A DNA stretch of 64,000 nt from Streptomyces tsukubensis (GCF_009296025.1 NZ_CP045178.1:6696001-6760000); one strand, 5' to 3'. Positions 54,994-63,989 are shown, counted from the stretch's first letter. Notes: generated by a model from the letters alone, not told the origin. Program-made: numbers and translations.

Positions 54994-57720
54994 TCACGTA
55001 CGGGTGTTGCGTTCGACCCCTCGCGGGGGCCGGCTCTGGGGCCGCCGCGGGTGCGGCGGCAGGAACGGCAGGTGCGCGCGGGGATCGCGCAGCGAGCCGA
55101 GGGCGAGCAGACAGCCCGCGGTGCCCGTGGACAGATCCATGGACAGCCGCGTCAACTGCTCTCCGGGGAAGGCGAGATGGCCCTGATAGGAGAGGGCGTG
55201 CCAGCCGAGCAGCCGCTCGTGGCGCCGGAGGTCGGCCGCGTACCCGTCGGAGGAGGGGAGCGTCGTACGTCCGAGGTGGAGCACGAGGCCCGCCACGCCC
55301 CGGAACAGGCCGGGCTGGATGTAGAAGGGGGAGCGCGCCGCGGGGAGCAGCCCTGCCCTCGCCCGCTCGAACTCCTCGTCCTCGCGGTGGGCGAGCCAGT
55401 CGTCGAGCACCATGGCTATCCCCGCGCTGCCCGCGCCGAGATACGGCATGGCCCGCGTCCCCTCCCGTACGAGCAGTACGCCCCGTTCGTCCGGCACGCA
55501 CCGCGCGAGGTCGCGCCGGAGCGCGTCCGCCGCACCGTCGAGCAGTGCGGCGTCCCCTGACTTCTCGTACATACGGATGAGGAAGAGCGCGAGGCCCGAG
55601 CCGCCGCGCAGCAGGCCGGTCCGCTCGCGCTCGGAGCCACCCCCCGGCCGTCCCGCGCGGTCCATGGCCAGCTCGGCGCAGCGCAGCGCGGCGGCGCGCA
55701 GGGTTCCGTCGTCGGACGATTCCGCGAGGGAGTCCAGCGCGAGACCGATCCCCGCCAGCCCGCCGTGCAACTCCGCCGGGAGCCCGTCGAGGGGCTGCCG
55801 GGTGACGAGGTGGGCGAGCTCTCCGGCCTGAGCGTGGTGGCCGAGCAGATGGAGGGTCCAGGCGATGCCCGACAGCCCGTCGTAGAAACCGGCGGGCGTG
55901 CCGGAGCTGGGTTCCTTGGCCTTGGCGAGCAGCCATTCCTCGGCGTCCTGGCAACGTTCCGCACCTGTCACGCGCAGCGCGTAGAGCACGCCCGCGGCGC
56001 CGTAGCCGAAGGACTGGCCGCCGCACGGGGTGGCGAACTGTGCGATGTCGCCGGGGAAGAAACGGTCCTCGCGTTCCGGCGTGGCCGAGGCGAGGATCCC
56101 CGCCACCATCGAGTCCCGGGAACGGGGCCAGTCCTCCACGGCCACCGGTGGCCGTCCGCCGTGCGGCCGTGCGGCAACCGGACCTGTGGCACGCGTCCCC
56201 GCCTGGGGCGTCCCCGAGACCGGCGCCGCCGCCTGGGGCATCGCAGGGTCCGGCGCCGCCGGGTCCCGCGTCCCCGACTCCGGCGTCGCCGGAAGTGCTC
56301 CGCGCAGTACCTCAGCGACCGCGCCGTCGAACACCGCCGCGTCCACCGGATACACCTCGGCGATGATCTCCGCGAGATGCGCCGCCTTCCTACGGTCGAT
56401 GCCGAACAGTGTGGTCAGCGGGGTGAAGAGGGCGAACCGCAGGCAGGCGAGCGCATAGCTGTCGATCGCGGTGCCCCGCCGGTCGGCGGGGGCCAGGAAC
56501 GCGGGGTTGGCGACGCTCTGACGCCGCATCTCCTCGGCGGGAAAAGCGGCCTCGAAGTCGAGCAGCACCACCGAGGACTCGTCCTCGGAGACCATCACAT
56601 TGCTCAGGTGCAGGTCGCCGATGGCGATCCCCCTCGCGTGCACCGCGTGGACGGCTCTCTCCACCAGGGTGTACATCCGCTGGGCCCAGGCCACGTGTTC
56701 CGTGAGCCGCCCCGCGTCGACATCGGCCTCGGCCAGCGGGAACCTGCGGGCGAACACCGTGTTGAGGGTGGTGCCAGGGACGAACTCCTCCACCAGGAAG
56801 TGGTGGTCGCCCAGGACGAAGGTGCCGTGCAGCCGGGGCACGCAGTCCAGTCCCGCAAGCCGTTCCAGGGTGGCGCGTTCGCGGCCGAGCCGGGTGACGG
56901 CGTCGGCGCCGTCGGCGGCGAGTCCCGCGTACGGCCGGCCCTCCTTGAGGACGACCTTCTCGCCGGTCGCGGTCACGCGCCCGGCGTAGACGCCCCCGCC
57001 GTTCGAGAAGTGCAGAGCCCGTTCGACGGTGTAGGGCACGTCACCGAGGCCCACCTGGGACCTGGCCCGCAGATGAGGGGCGAGGAAGTCCGGCGGGGCG
57101 ACCCACTCGGGGATCTCGAAGACCGGTCCGCGCGGGTCGGGCACGAGCCGTCCCTGGGGGTTCTCCACCGCCGGGCACAGCTCGCCGCGCTCGTCGAGAC
57201 AGAAGCGGGAGGCGAAGCTGCCGTACCGAAGGTGCACGGGCCCCGCGTTCCAGCGCAGGTCACTGAGGATGTACGGTCCTGGCTCACCGCCGAGCAGTTC
57301 GTCGAGCTCCTCCGCGGTGACACGGCAACGGTCGTCGTCGGCCGGATAGACCGTCAGGAACTTGCCACTCGCGGCGCGGTCCGCGTACTTGGCGTTGCGC
57401 AGAAGCAGCAGACGCCGGTTCGGTACGCACTTGAAGGGGATCCGGCGCTCCACGCAGTACTCCATGACGCGGCTGAGCACCGCATCGGCGTTGTCCAGCG
57501 TGGCGGAGACGTGGATCTTCCAGCCCTGCGCGGGAAGCCGGTCACCGATCGGGCTGTAGGCGAGCCAGTCGCCCCTGCTGTGCCGTTCCCATCCGTGGGG
57601 GACGGGCCGCTGGGTCGCCGCGAAGACTCCGGCGGACCGGTCGTCCGCTTCGGCCGCCCGGTGCGGGGCGTCGTAGAACAGGCGGTCCGCGTCACAGTAA
57701 GCCGCGTACTCCGGATTCAC
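54994..57720 (-). CDS. ramC: Class III lanthipeptide synthetase RamC/AmfT (LanKC)
   Basis: A 908-residue three-domain enzyme that phosphorylates, eliminates and cyclises RamS. The N-terminal lyase part (1-210) leads to a Ser/Thr-kinase-like domain with VVLKEGRPY, LVEEFVPGTTL, IAIGDLHLSNVMV (HxD-like DLHxxN) and VLLDFEAAF. A Pro/Ala/Thr linker (about 505-560) precedes a LanC-like cyclase (GFYDGLSGIAWTLHLLG, LHGGLAGIGLALDSL, GLLRGGSGLALFL). The Cys/His zinc ligands of LanC are absent, as in class III. GTG 57720 (MNPEYAAYCDADRLFYDAP) fits RamC; upstream frame is not protein-like. First gene of the operon. Confidence 0.93.
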   Translation of the reverse strand: MNPEYAAYCDADRLFYDAPHRAAEADDRSAGVFAATQRPVPHGWERHSRGDWLAYSPIGDRLPAQGWKIHVSATLDNADAVLSRVMEYCVERRIPFKCVPNRRLLLLRNAKYADRAASGKFLTVYPADDDRCRVTAEELDELLGGEPGPYILSDLRWNAGPVHLRYGSFASRFCLDERGELCPAVENPQGRLVPDPRGPVFEIPEWVAPPDFLAPHLRARSQVGLGDVPYTVERALHFSNGGGVYAGRVTATGEKVVLKEGRPYAGLAADGADAVTRLGRERATLERLAGLDCVPRLHGTFVLGDHHFLVEEFVPGTTLNTVFARRFPLAEADVDAGRLTEHVAWAQRMYTLVERAVHAVHARGIAIGDLHLSNVMVSEDESSVVLLDFEAAFPAEEMRRQSVANPAFLAPADRRGTAIDSYALACLRFALFTPLTTLFGIDRRKAAHLAEIIAEVYPVDAAVFDGAVAEVLRGALPATPESGTRDPAAPDPAMPQAAAPVSGTPQAGTRATGPVAARPHGGRPPVAVEDWPRSRDSMVAGILASATPEREDRFFPGDIAQFATPCGGQSFGYGAAGVLYALRVTGAERCQDAEEWLLAKAKEPSSGTPAGFYDGLSGIAWTLHLLGHHAQAGELAHLVTRQPLDGLPAELHGGLAGIGLALDSLAESSDDGTLRAAALRCAELAMDRAGRPGGGSERERTGLLRGGSGLALFLIRMYEKSGDAALLDGAADALRRDLARCVPDERGVLLVREGTRAMPYLGAGSAGIAMVLDDWLAHREDEEFERARAGLLPAARSPFYIQPGLFRGVAGLVLHLGRTTLPSSDGYAADLRRHERLLGWHALSYQGHLAFPGEQLTRLSMDLSTGTAGCLLALGSLRDPRAHLPFLPPHPRRPQSRPPRGVERNTRT

Positions 57721-57872
57721 CCTCGCACCCCCTTCGTTCGTCGTCGCACCGACGTTCCCACGGGGCAAGTGGAGGCGAACAGTCACCGTTGTCATGTCAT
57801 GTCCGTGTGAAACGCATGACCTCGGCTGACGGTTCTGGAGCGGGGGACGGGAGTGGGTCTTGGAGCGAGGGT

Positions 57873-57958
57873 CCCGTACGGGGTGGTGGTGAACCCGGAA
57901 CGGTGGTGGGGAGGCCCCGTACGGGACGGAGGGGAACCCGGGAGGGTGGTGGGGAAGC
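57873..57958. repeat. 43-nt tandem duplication upstream of ramC
   Basis: Two imperfect 43-nt copies (57873-57915 and 57916-57958) share CCCGTACGGG, GAACCCGG and GGTGGTGGGGA blocks. They lie 150-240 bp upstream of ramC. Nearer the gene, ATGACATGAC-type short direct repeats on the minus strand (57795-57804) may belong to the promoter. No gene in 57721-58107. Confidence 0.75.
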
Positions 57959-58027
57959 CCCTCACTGGGCGGCGGGGGCTGAGAACGGTATGGGAACGGC
58001 AGGGGAGCACGCGGAGGGAGCACGTGG

Positions 58028-58072
58028 ACGGCGCCCGCTCCCCGGTGGCGAAGCAGGGGGAGCGGGCGCCGT
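58028..58072 (-). terminator. Terminator of the aminopeptidase gene
   Basis: ACGGCGCCCGCTCCCC (58028-58043) pairs exactly with its 16-nt complement at 58057-58072 around 13 nt, 36 bp after the stop. Confidence 0.88.
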
Positions 58073-58107
58073 TCGTGGGCCGATCGGTGGGGCGGCTGAC
58101 CTGCGAC

Positions 58108-59751
58108 TCAGCTCGCCCTGGGCAGCGCCTTGGCGTGCGAACGTCCCGCCTTGCTGTCCGTATCGGGCTTCGGTGCCTGGCGTCCCTGGCAGTCGGCGTC
58201 GCCCTCGGGCAGCTTGCCGTCCAGCAGATAGGCGTCGACGTACGCGTTCACGCACTTGTTCGGGCCGCCCGCGATCCCGTGGGTGCCCGCGCCCCGCTCG
58301 GTCACGACGGTGGAACCCGCCAGCCTGCGATGGAGTTCGAGTGCCCCTTGGTAGGGCGTGGCCGCGTCGCGCTCCGCCGCGAGGATCAGGGTCGGCGCGA
58401 GCTCGCCGGGGTCCGTACCCACGTCGACGGGGCGCTGCCTGGGGGCGGGCCAGTACGCGCACGGCAGGTTCATGAACGCGTTGTCCCACGTCTCGAACGG
58501 GGCGATCCGCGCCAGTCGCGTGTTGTCCTCGTCCCAGGTACGCCACTCCGTGGGCCACGGCGCGTCATTGCACTCGACGGCCGTGTACACGGCGTTGCCG
58601 TTCTCGCTCTCCTTGGCCGCCTCCGGCACCGGAGCCGCCAGTCTGACCAGCGGCTTCGGGTCTCCCTTCAGATAGCGGGAGAGGGCGTGGGCGCGCGAGG
58701 CCCAGTAGTCGTCGTAGTACCCGGCCTGGAGGTAGGCGCCCTGGAGCTGGCCGGGGCCCACGGTGCCGCCCGCGGGTTTGCGGGCCAGCTTGTCCTTGGC
58801 CTTGTCGAAGTTCTTCTGCACATCGTCGACCGTGGTCCCGAGGTGATACGTCGCGTCGTGCGAGGCGACCCACTCGCGGAAGTCGGTCCAGCGGTTCTCG
58901 AACGCCACCGACTGGTCGAGGTTGTTGCGGTACCAGATCTGCTCCGGATCGGGATCGACCGCGGAGTCGAAGACCATCCGGCGCACATGACCGGGGAAGA
59001 GCGTCGCGTAGACCGCGCCGAAGTAGGTGCCGTACGAGGCGCCCATGAACGTCAGCCGCTTCTCACCGAGCCCCGCGCGCAGCACGTCGAGGTCGCGGGC
59101 GTTGTTGAGCGTCGTGTACTGCCGCAGCCCCTCGCCCGCCGAGCGCCCGCAGTCGCGCGCGTAGGCCTTGGCCTGGGCCACCCGCTCGGCCTTGTAGGCC
59201 TCGTCGGGGTGGGTCGGGGACTGGGAGGGTGCCTTGCCGTACTCCTTCGGGTCCTGACAGGACAGCGGCGCCGAGCGTCCCACGCCACGCGGCGCGTAGC
59301 CGACGAGATCGTAGGAGCCGGCCAGCTTCTTCCACTCGGGAAGTGTGGAGACCAGCGGGAAGTACATGCCCGACGCGCCGGGGCCGCCCGGGTTGAACAC
59401 CAGCGCCCCCTGATGGGGCGGGGCCGCCTTCGCGCCCTTCTTCGGCTTCGCCGGTTTGGCCCGGCTCACCGTCAGCTTGATCTGTCTGCCGTCCGGATCC
59501 GCGTAGTCGAAGGGGACGCTGACGGTGCCGCACTTCACGACGGACGGCAACCCCTCCGACTTGGGGCAGGCGCCGAACGCGATGCCCTTGGCCGCGGCGC
59601 GCTCGGCCGCCAGCGCCGTACCCCTCGCCTCGGCCACGTGCTCGGGCGGCGTCGACCGGCCGGAGGCGCCGCCCGCGGGCGCGGCCACGAGGGCGGTCAG
59701 CAGCAGCGAACCCGCGGTTCCGTAGAGGAGGGGGGTGAGGGGTGCTCTCAT
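58108..59751 (-). CDS. Secreted tripeptidyl aminopeptidase-like hydrolase (S33)
   Basis: A 547-residue alpha/beta hydrolase of the Streptomyces Tap/SlpD-SlpE group, which removes N-terminal tripeptides from proteins outside the cell. Signal peptide at 1-30 (LLYGTAGSLLLTALVAAPAG). VFNPGGPGASG is the oxyanion region, FMGASYGTYFG holds the catalytic Ser, ERDAATPYQGA the Asp, and GAGTHGI the His. A C-terminal TAP-like domain with two Cys follows. ATG 59751. It is divergently placed relative to no partner but lies next to the lanthipeptide operon, so it might process the exported leader; that is only a guess. Confidence 0.9.
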   Translation of the reverse strand: MRAPLTPLLYGTAGSLLLTALVAAPAGGASGRSTPPEHVAEARGTALAAERAAAKGIAFGACPKSEGLPSVVKCGTVSVPFDYADPDGRQIKLTVSRAKPAKPKKGAKAAPPHQGALVFNPGGPGASGMYFPLVSTLPEWKKLAGSYDLVGYAPRGVGRSAPLSCQDPKEYGKAPSQSPTHPDEAYKAERVAQAKAYARDCGRSAGEGLRQYTTLNNARDLDVLRAGLGEKRLTFMGASYGTYFGAVYATLFPGHVRRMVFDSAVDPDPEQIWYRNNLDQSVAFENRWTDFREWVASHDATYHLGTTVDDVQKNFDKAKDKLARKPAGGTVGPGQLQGAYLQAGYYDDYWASRAHALSRYLKGDPKPLVRLAAPVPEAAKESENGNAVYTAVECNDAPWPTEWRTWDEDNTRLARIAPFETWDNAFMNLPCAYWPAPRQRPVDVGTDPGELAPTLILAAERDAATPYQGALELHRRLAGSTVVTERGAGTHGIAGGPNKCVNAYVDAYLLDGKLPEGDADCQGRQAPKPDTDSKAGRSHAKALPRAS

Positions 59752-59900
59752 CGGTATCCCTTCGTACGACAGAAGAATAAAAGGGATACTTGGGTTGATA
59801 GTTGAGTAAGTAAAGCACCATTACGCCGTGTCGGGCGTCCGTTTGGATCACGGTGCCGGCCCCCGTGGCTCGGGCGCCCATATGGCAAGGACCCCTTAGG

Positions 59901-60707
59901 TCACTGGGCTCGCTGGGGTGGCCTTCGGCGCGCGAAGGCCGCGCTCAGCGCCGGATCGCGCAGCGCCCGCACACCGCGCACGGCGACAGCGACGAGCGCG
60001 GCGCCGCCTTCGCCTGTCCGCTCCCGCGCGACGAACGCGCCGAGCAGTCGCTGTCCCACGGGGGAGGCCCAGCGGGTGTACGGATGCACCTCGATCCGTG
60101 CGACGACCAGGCAGCCGAGGGCCAGCACCGCGGGCAGACTGAACCACGCCACGATCTCCGTGCCCGGGGTCCCTGGCGCGGCGGAGGGCGAGAGCAGGGC
60201 GAGTGCGGTGAGGGCGGGCAGGGCGAGCGCGGTCCACGCCACCTGACGGGTCGCGGAGGCCACGTTCTCACGCGCCCTGTCCGGTACGGCGAGGCCGGCC
60301 GTGTTCAGCCGCTCGGCCAGGGCCCGCACCGCGTCGGACGTGGCGACGGCGGCGCGGACCACCGCTATCAGTTCCTGGCCCCGTACGCCGAGTGCGAGCA
60401 GTACCGCGCGCTCCAGGTCGTTACGGCCCCTCGGGTCGACCACTGTCGCCCAGCCGGTGCGCGCCAGCAGCAGACGCCGGCCCCGCGCCATCGCCACGAG
60501 GGTCACGTCGACGGCGCGCAGGGGGCCGCCCGAGAGGTACGCCGCCTCGTGGAGCGGCAGCTCGTAGGCGGCCAGGATCCGGGCGTCCGCCTCGCTCACC
60601 TCTACGGAGGGGGCGGTCTCTCCCGCCCTGATCGCCGCCAGGCAGAGCCGTGCGCAGGCGAGACCGGTGGAGGCGCAGGCGACGAGGAGCAGAGGGATCC
60701 AGAGCAT
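59901..60707 (-). CDS. TIGR04222 domain membrane protein
   Basis: A 268-residue membrane protein. One helix at the N-terminus (LWIPLLLVACASTGLACARL), a soluble domain with ELPLHEAAYLSGGPLRAVDV and MARGRRLLLARTG, then two more helices (ALALPALTALALLSP and WFSLPAVLALGCLVVARI). AAYLSGGPLRAVDVTLVAM is the signature I recall for TIGR04222. Many members end in a Cys/Gly-rich tail; this one ends RRPPQRAQ and lacks it. It lies 179 bp downstream of the DUF692 gene, a known pairing. ATG 60707. Confidence 0.78.
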   Translation of the reverse strand: MLWIPLLLVACASTGLACARLCLAAIRAGETAPSVEVSEADARILAAYELPLHEAAYLSGGPLRAVDVTLVAMARGRRLLLARTGWATVVDPRGRNDLERAVLLALGVRGQELIAVVRAAVATSDAVRALAERLNTAGLAVPDRARENVASATRQVAWTALALPALTALALLSPSAAPGTPGTEIVAWFSLPAVLALGCLVVARIEVHPYTRWASPVGQRLLGAFVARERTGEGGAALVAVAVRGVRALRDPALSAAFARRRPPQRAQ

Positions 60708-60886
60708 GGCGGAGTTCTACGCCTGAATGACGTGCTCGTGCCAGGTCCCTTCACGAAGTGAGTCGATGCGCGACCGGTACGCCGTCCCACGGGTCACCGC
60801 ACGCCCCACCTGCCCCATGCGTACCTGCCTCTTGCGCGTCCGTCCCTCTTCTTCGTTCCTTGCGCGCTCGGTCCGGCCGAGGGGGC

Positions 60887-62542
60887 TCAGCGCCGCAGCA
60901 GCACCGAACGCGCGGCCCTGGCCAGTCGCCGCACCGCACCCGAGGGAAGTGGCTCGGGGCCGGACCGCTCCAGCCACCACGTGGAGAGCCGTCGCCGCGT
61001 GCTCCCGCCCGCCGGACGTGCCGCCGTCAGCAGGAACTCAGCGAAGTCGAGCGCGTCCTTGCGGTATCCGCCGGTCAGGGGCCGCGTACGGGCGTAGTCG
61101 AGGAAATGGGCGCGGTATCCGTCGCCGAGGATCTCCGGCAGTTCCGGTGCGACCTTGGCGACGACGTCGGCGCGTTTCGCGGCGAGTGCCCGGCTCTGCA
61201 CCCCGAGCCGCGCCGGATCGAACCCCTCCGGTACGGGTCCCGCGTCGACCAGTGCCGCAAGCAGGGCGTACTGGCCGTACCCGAGCCGGTCACGGGCGCC
61301 GGAGTCCGAGGGCCCTTCGGAGGACCCGGGGCCGCCGACGACGAAGAGCGCGCCGTCGCCGAGGGAGCCGTCACGCGGGTCGTCGGCGTACGGGGCGGGC
61401 CAGTCCACCGCGGCGGCCTCCGGCCCGGCGGCACCCCCGGCCGCATACCCGGCTTCGGACCGGGCCCCGGCTCCGGACCCGTCGGCAAAGTTCGCGCCCT
61501 CGACAAGCGGCCCCGATTCCGCGGCCTGCTCGGTGGCCGTGCGGGGTGCGGTGGCCGGGGGAGCCGCGGTCACCACCATCACCATGTCCTCGGCGGGCCC
61601 GGCCGCCGCCGAGGTGACGATCAGGACCTCGTCCTCGGCCACGTGTTCCGCCGGAGCGGTGGCGGCTTCCCGAGCCGGGGTGCTGACGAGGACGGACTGA
61701 CCCGATCCGGCCCCGGAGCGCACGGTGGCGCGGATGGCGTCGAGTTCGTCCTCCAACTCGGCCGGGTCGGGAAAGTTCTCGTCGCGCTCAAGCAGCACAC
61801 CGGGCGGCCGGGTGCGTGAACAGAGGTCGGCGAGGATGCCGAGTACGGGTTCGGGGACCGGGTGGGCGTGGCTGTCGTGCCAGACGCCGTCGCGTTCGAA
61901 GCCTCCGGCGACGTGGACGTAGGCGATGGCCTCCACGGGGAGTTGGCTCAGCGCGGTCGCCGGGTCCTGACCCATGTTGACGTGGTTGGTGTGGAGGTTG
62001 GCGACATCGATGAGGAGCCGCACCCCGGTGCGTTCCACCAGCTCTCTGAGGAACTGCCCCTCCGTCAGCTCCTCGTCCGGCCAGGGGAACAGCGCGGCGA
62101 TGTTCTCCACGGCCAGTGGCACGGGAAGCGCGTCCTGGGCGATGCGGACGTTCTCGCACAGCACGTCCAGCGCGTCCCTGGTACGCGGCACGGGCAGCAG
62201 GTGCCCGGCCTCCAGTGAGGGTGCGGCGATCTGCGGGCCGCCCGCCCTGACGAACGCGATGTGCTCGGTCACCAGCGGCGATTCGAGGGCCAGCGCCCGT
62301 TCGGCGAGGGCGGCGAGCCGTTCGGGATCGGGCCGGTCGGCACCACCGAGACCGAGCCCCACCCCGTGCGGGACGACGGTCACACCGCGCTCGCGCAGCC
62401 GCACGAGGGAGTCCGGCAGGTGACCGGGGCAGAGATTCTCCGCGACGGCCTCGACCCAGTCGACCCCCGGCATACGCTCCACCGCCGAGGCGATCTCCGG
62501 TCGCCAGCCGATCCCCGTACCCAACTGCCCGTGATATTCCAT
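60887..62542 (-). CDS. DUF692 (MNIO) iron enzyme with C-terminal partner-like extension
   Basis: A 551-residue protein. Residues 1-275 form the DUF692 TIM barrel: [87 protein letters not shown] and [10 protein letters not shown], holding His/Glu/Asp ligands of the multinuclear iron site. A 140-residue Ala/Gly/Glu linker is followed by a helical domain ([40 protein letters not shown]) resembling MNIO partner proteins. MNIO enzymes modify Cys, Asn or other residues in peptides. No Cys-rich precursor is seen nearby. ATG 62542 has GGAGGGG before it. Confidence 0.82.
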   Translation of the reverse strand: MEYHGQLGTGIGWRPEIASAVERMPGVDWVEAVAENLCPGHLPDSLVRLRERGVTVVPHGVGLGLGGADRPDPERLAALAERALALESPLVTEHIAFVRAGGPQIAAPSLEAGHLLPVPRTRDALDVLCENVRIAQDALPVPLAVENIAALFPWPDEELTEGQFLRELVERTGVRLLIDVANLHTNHVNMGQDPATALSQLPVEAIAYVHVAGGFERDGVWHDSHAHPVPEPVLGILADLCSRTRPPGVLLERDENFPDPAELEDELDAIRATVRSGAGSGQSVLVSTPAREAATAPAEHVAEDEVLIVTSAAAGPAEDMVMVVTAAPPATAPRTATEQAAESGPLVEGANFADGSGAGARSEAGYAAGGAAGPEAAAVDWPAPYADDPRDGSLGDGALFVVGGPGSSEGPSDSGARDRLGYGQYALLAALVDAGPVPEGFDPARLGVQSRALAAKRADVVAKVAPELPEILGDGYRAHFLDYARTRPLTGGYRKDALDFAEFLLTAARPAGGSTRRRLSTWWLERSGPEPLPSGAVRRLARAARSVLLRR

Positions 62543-62633
62543 GTCCCCTCCGTCCACCGTGCCCTGCCCCGTGCGGCGCCCTTCGGGGGTTCATCGCCAC
62601 GCAACGGGGATCCGAACCCCTGAACAGAGACGT

Positions 62634-63017
62634 TCAGAGGTCGATTTGAGGTTCCTGCCGGGCCCTGCTCCCGGCCGTCGGCCATCCCTCGGCGGTGAGA
62701 ACACGGGCCATCGGCACCCACCGAGGACCGTCTGCGACGGGGCCGTTGGCCTGCGGTGACGCGGCTTCGGGCGACACGGCCAAGGACGAGGCCACAGGGC
62801 GTGGACGCGCACGTACACGAGGGCGGGTGCTTCGGTTCGGCTCGCGGTGCGCCCGCGCAGCGCCGGGGTCGGGGCCGGAACACAGCCGCGCGGCAGAGGC
62901 CGCGGTCCTGGCGTTCAGCCCCGGTCCTCGCCGTCTCCGGGCTCGGTACAGGTCGGCCCGTACGGCGGCGATGTCCCCTACCGGCCCGGTGACGGGGTCC
63001 TGGGTGAACGCCGTCAT
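62634..63017 (-). CDS. Possible hypothetical gene or remnant
   Basis: A 127-residue frame starting MTAFTQDPVTGPVGDIAAVR. The first 28 codons have strong third-position GC, as in real genes; later codons do not, and the product turns Arg/Pro/Ala-rich. No ribosome site is clear and no family is recognised. It fills part of the 633-bp gap between DUF692 and DUF3159 genes and may be the start of a decayed gene. Confidence 0.2.
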   Translation of the reverse strand: MTAFTQDPVTGPVGDIAAVRADLYRARRRRGPGLNARTAASAARLCSGPDPGAARAHREPNRSTRPRVRARPRPVASSLAVSPEAASPQANGPVADGPRWVPMARVLTAEGWPTAGSRARQEPQIDL

Positions 63018-63025
63018 CCGCAGCC

Positions 63026-63116
63026 GCCCCCCACCGGTGGTGAGGACAAGCCACCCGCCGGTGGTGACGACAGCCGACCGCCGGCGGTGACGAGAGCCGA
63101 CCGCCGGCGGTGACGA
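63026..63116. repeat. 23-nt tandem repeat, about four copies
   Basis: Two identical 22-nt blocks (63072-63093 and 63095-63116, core CCGACCGCCGGCGGTGACGA) follow two degenerate copies from about 63026, at a 23-nt period. The period is not a multiple of three, so it is unlikely to be coding. Each core holds the dyad CCGCCGGCGG. Confidence 0.8.
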
Positions 63117-63175
63117 TGTCGAGTACGTGTCCCCCATGTGGCCGGGGGGTCCGCGTCGAGAGCCCCATCGGGATG

Positions 63176-63868
63176 TCAGGAGCGCTTGGCGGGCAGCAGA
63201 CCGATGGCCGCAAGCCGCTTGTTCGAGCTACGGGCGGCCCAGGCGACCACCAAGAGGGCGAGGGCGAGCAGCGGGAAGCCCATGGCGATCTTGGCGAATC
63301 CCAGCGAACCGACCTGGTCGGTCGCGTAGAAGTACTGCTGGACGGCGAACCGGGCGCCGAAGACCGCGGCCAGCACCAGGGTGGCGATGTCGTAGTAGAG
63401 CCGCGAACGCTTGTCCGCGCGCCAGACGTTGCCCTTGCCGGTCGCCACGTTCCAGATCACGCCGGCCATCGGCCACCGCGCCAGGACGGAGAGGAGGAAG
63501 AGGACGGCGCCGGCCAGGCTCGCCCAGATTCCGATGAGGAAGTAGTCCTTGGCGGAGCCGGTCAACCAGACGACGCCTGCGGCTATCGCGACGCCGAACA
63601 CGCCGCCGATCGCGGGTTGTACCGATTCCTTGCGCAGCAGGCGCTCCACGCCGATGGCGACCGCGACGGCGAGGGCGGCGATGACGGCCATCCGTAGTCC
63701 GCCGACGCTGTTGGCGACGACGAACGCCACCACGGGCAGTGCCGAGTAGACGACCCCCTTGGTGCCTCCGGCCTGGTCGAGGACCGAAGGCCGTTGCCGG
63801 GGTGCTGTCTGCTCCGTCCGCTCCACCTGCGTGTCGGACTCTGTCTCCAGGAAGCTCACGGTCTTCAT
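63176..63868 (-). CDS. DUF3159 membrane protein
   Basis: A 230-residue membrane protein with about six helices (VVYSALPVVAFVVANSVGGL, MAVIAALAVAVAIGVERLL, GVFGVAIAAGVVWLTG and others) and the block NVWRADKRSRLYYDIATLVL. These are hallmarks of DUF3159, an actinobacterial membrane family of unknown function. The N-terminal 35 residues are cytosolic and charged. ATG 63868 is preferred: GGGAG lies nine bases upstream, whereas it abuts GTG 63877. Confidence 0.85.
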   Translation of the reverse strand: MKTVSFLETESDTQVERTEQTAPRQRPSVLDQAGGTKGVVYSALPVVAFVVANSVGGLRMAVIAALAVAVAIGVERLLRKESVQPAIGGVFGVAIAAGVVWLTGSAKDYFLIGIWASLAGAVLFLLSVLARWPMAGVIWNVATGKGNVWRADKRSRLYYDIATLVLAAVFGARFAVQQYFYATDQVGSLGFAKIAMGFPLLALALLVVAWAARSSNKRLAAIGLLPAKRS

Positions 63869-63910
63869 GGTGGTCACTTCTCCCGAGTTCGTCTTGGGGG
63901 CGAGCTGCGA

Positions 63911-63951
63911 TGTCACTGTGTCGCTTAGCGCCAGTTTGACATTTAGTGACA
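63911..63951. promoter_or_regulatory. 41-bp dyad upstream of the DUF3159 gene
   Basis: TGTCACT (63911-63917) and AGTGACA (63945-63951) are perfect arms; between them TGTCGC and TTGACA add partial symmetry. Lower GC than surroundings. It is 43-83 bp before the start codon, where promoter and operator are expected. Confidence 0.5.
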
Positions 63952-63973
63952 CGGTGACGCTACCACCCCATGG

Positions 63974-63989
63974 TGTGACGTGCATCACA
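63974..63989. promoter_or_regulatory. CRP/FNR-type dyad
   Basis: TGTGACGTGCATCACA fits TGTGA-N6-TCACA, the CRP-family consensus, exactly. It lies about 110 bp upstream of the DUF3159 start at the window edge, so it could also serve a gene beyond the window. Streptomyces Crp is reported to bind similar dyads. Confidence 0.6.

Noticed and set aside
55765..57810. 681-residue frame antisense to ramC
   Set aside because: Antisense shadow of the LanKC gene without start signals or recognisable domains.
60717..60980. 87-residue minus-strand frame between DUF692 and TIGR04222 genes as a possible MNIO substrate
   Set aside because: It overlaps the end of the DUF692 gene out of frame, has one Cys, no repeat of Cys/Gly/His and no ribosome site.
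63026..63116. CRISPR array from the 23-nt repeats
   Set aside because: There are no unique spacers between units; it is a simple tandem repeat.
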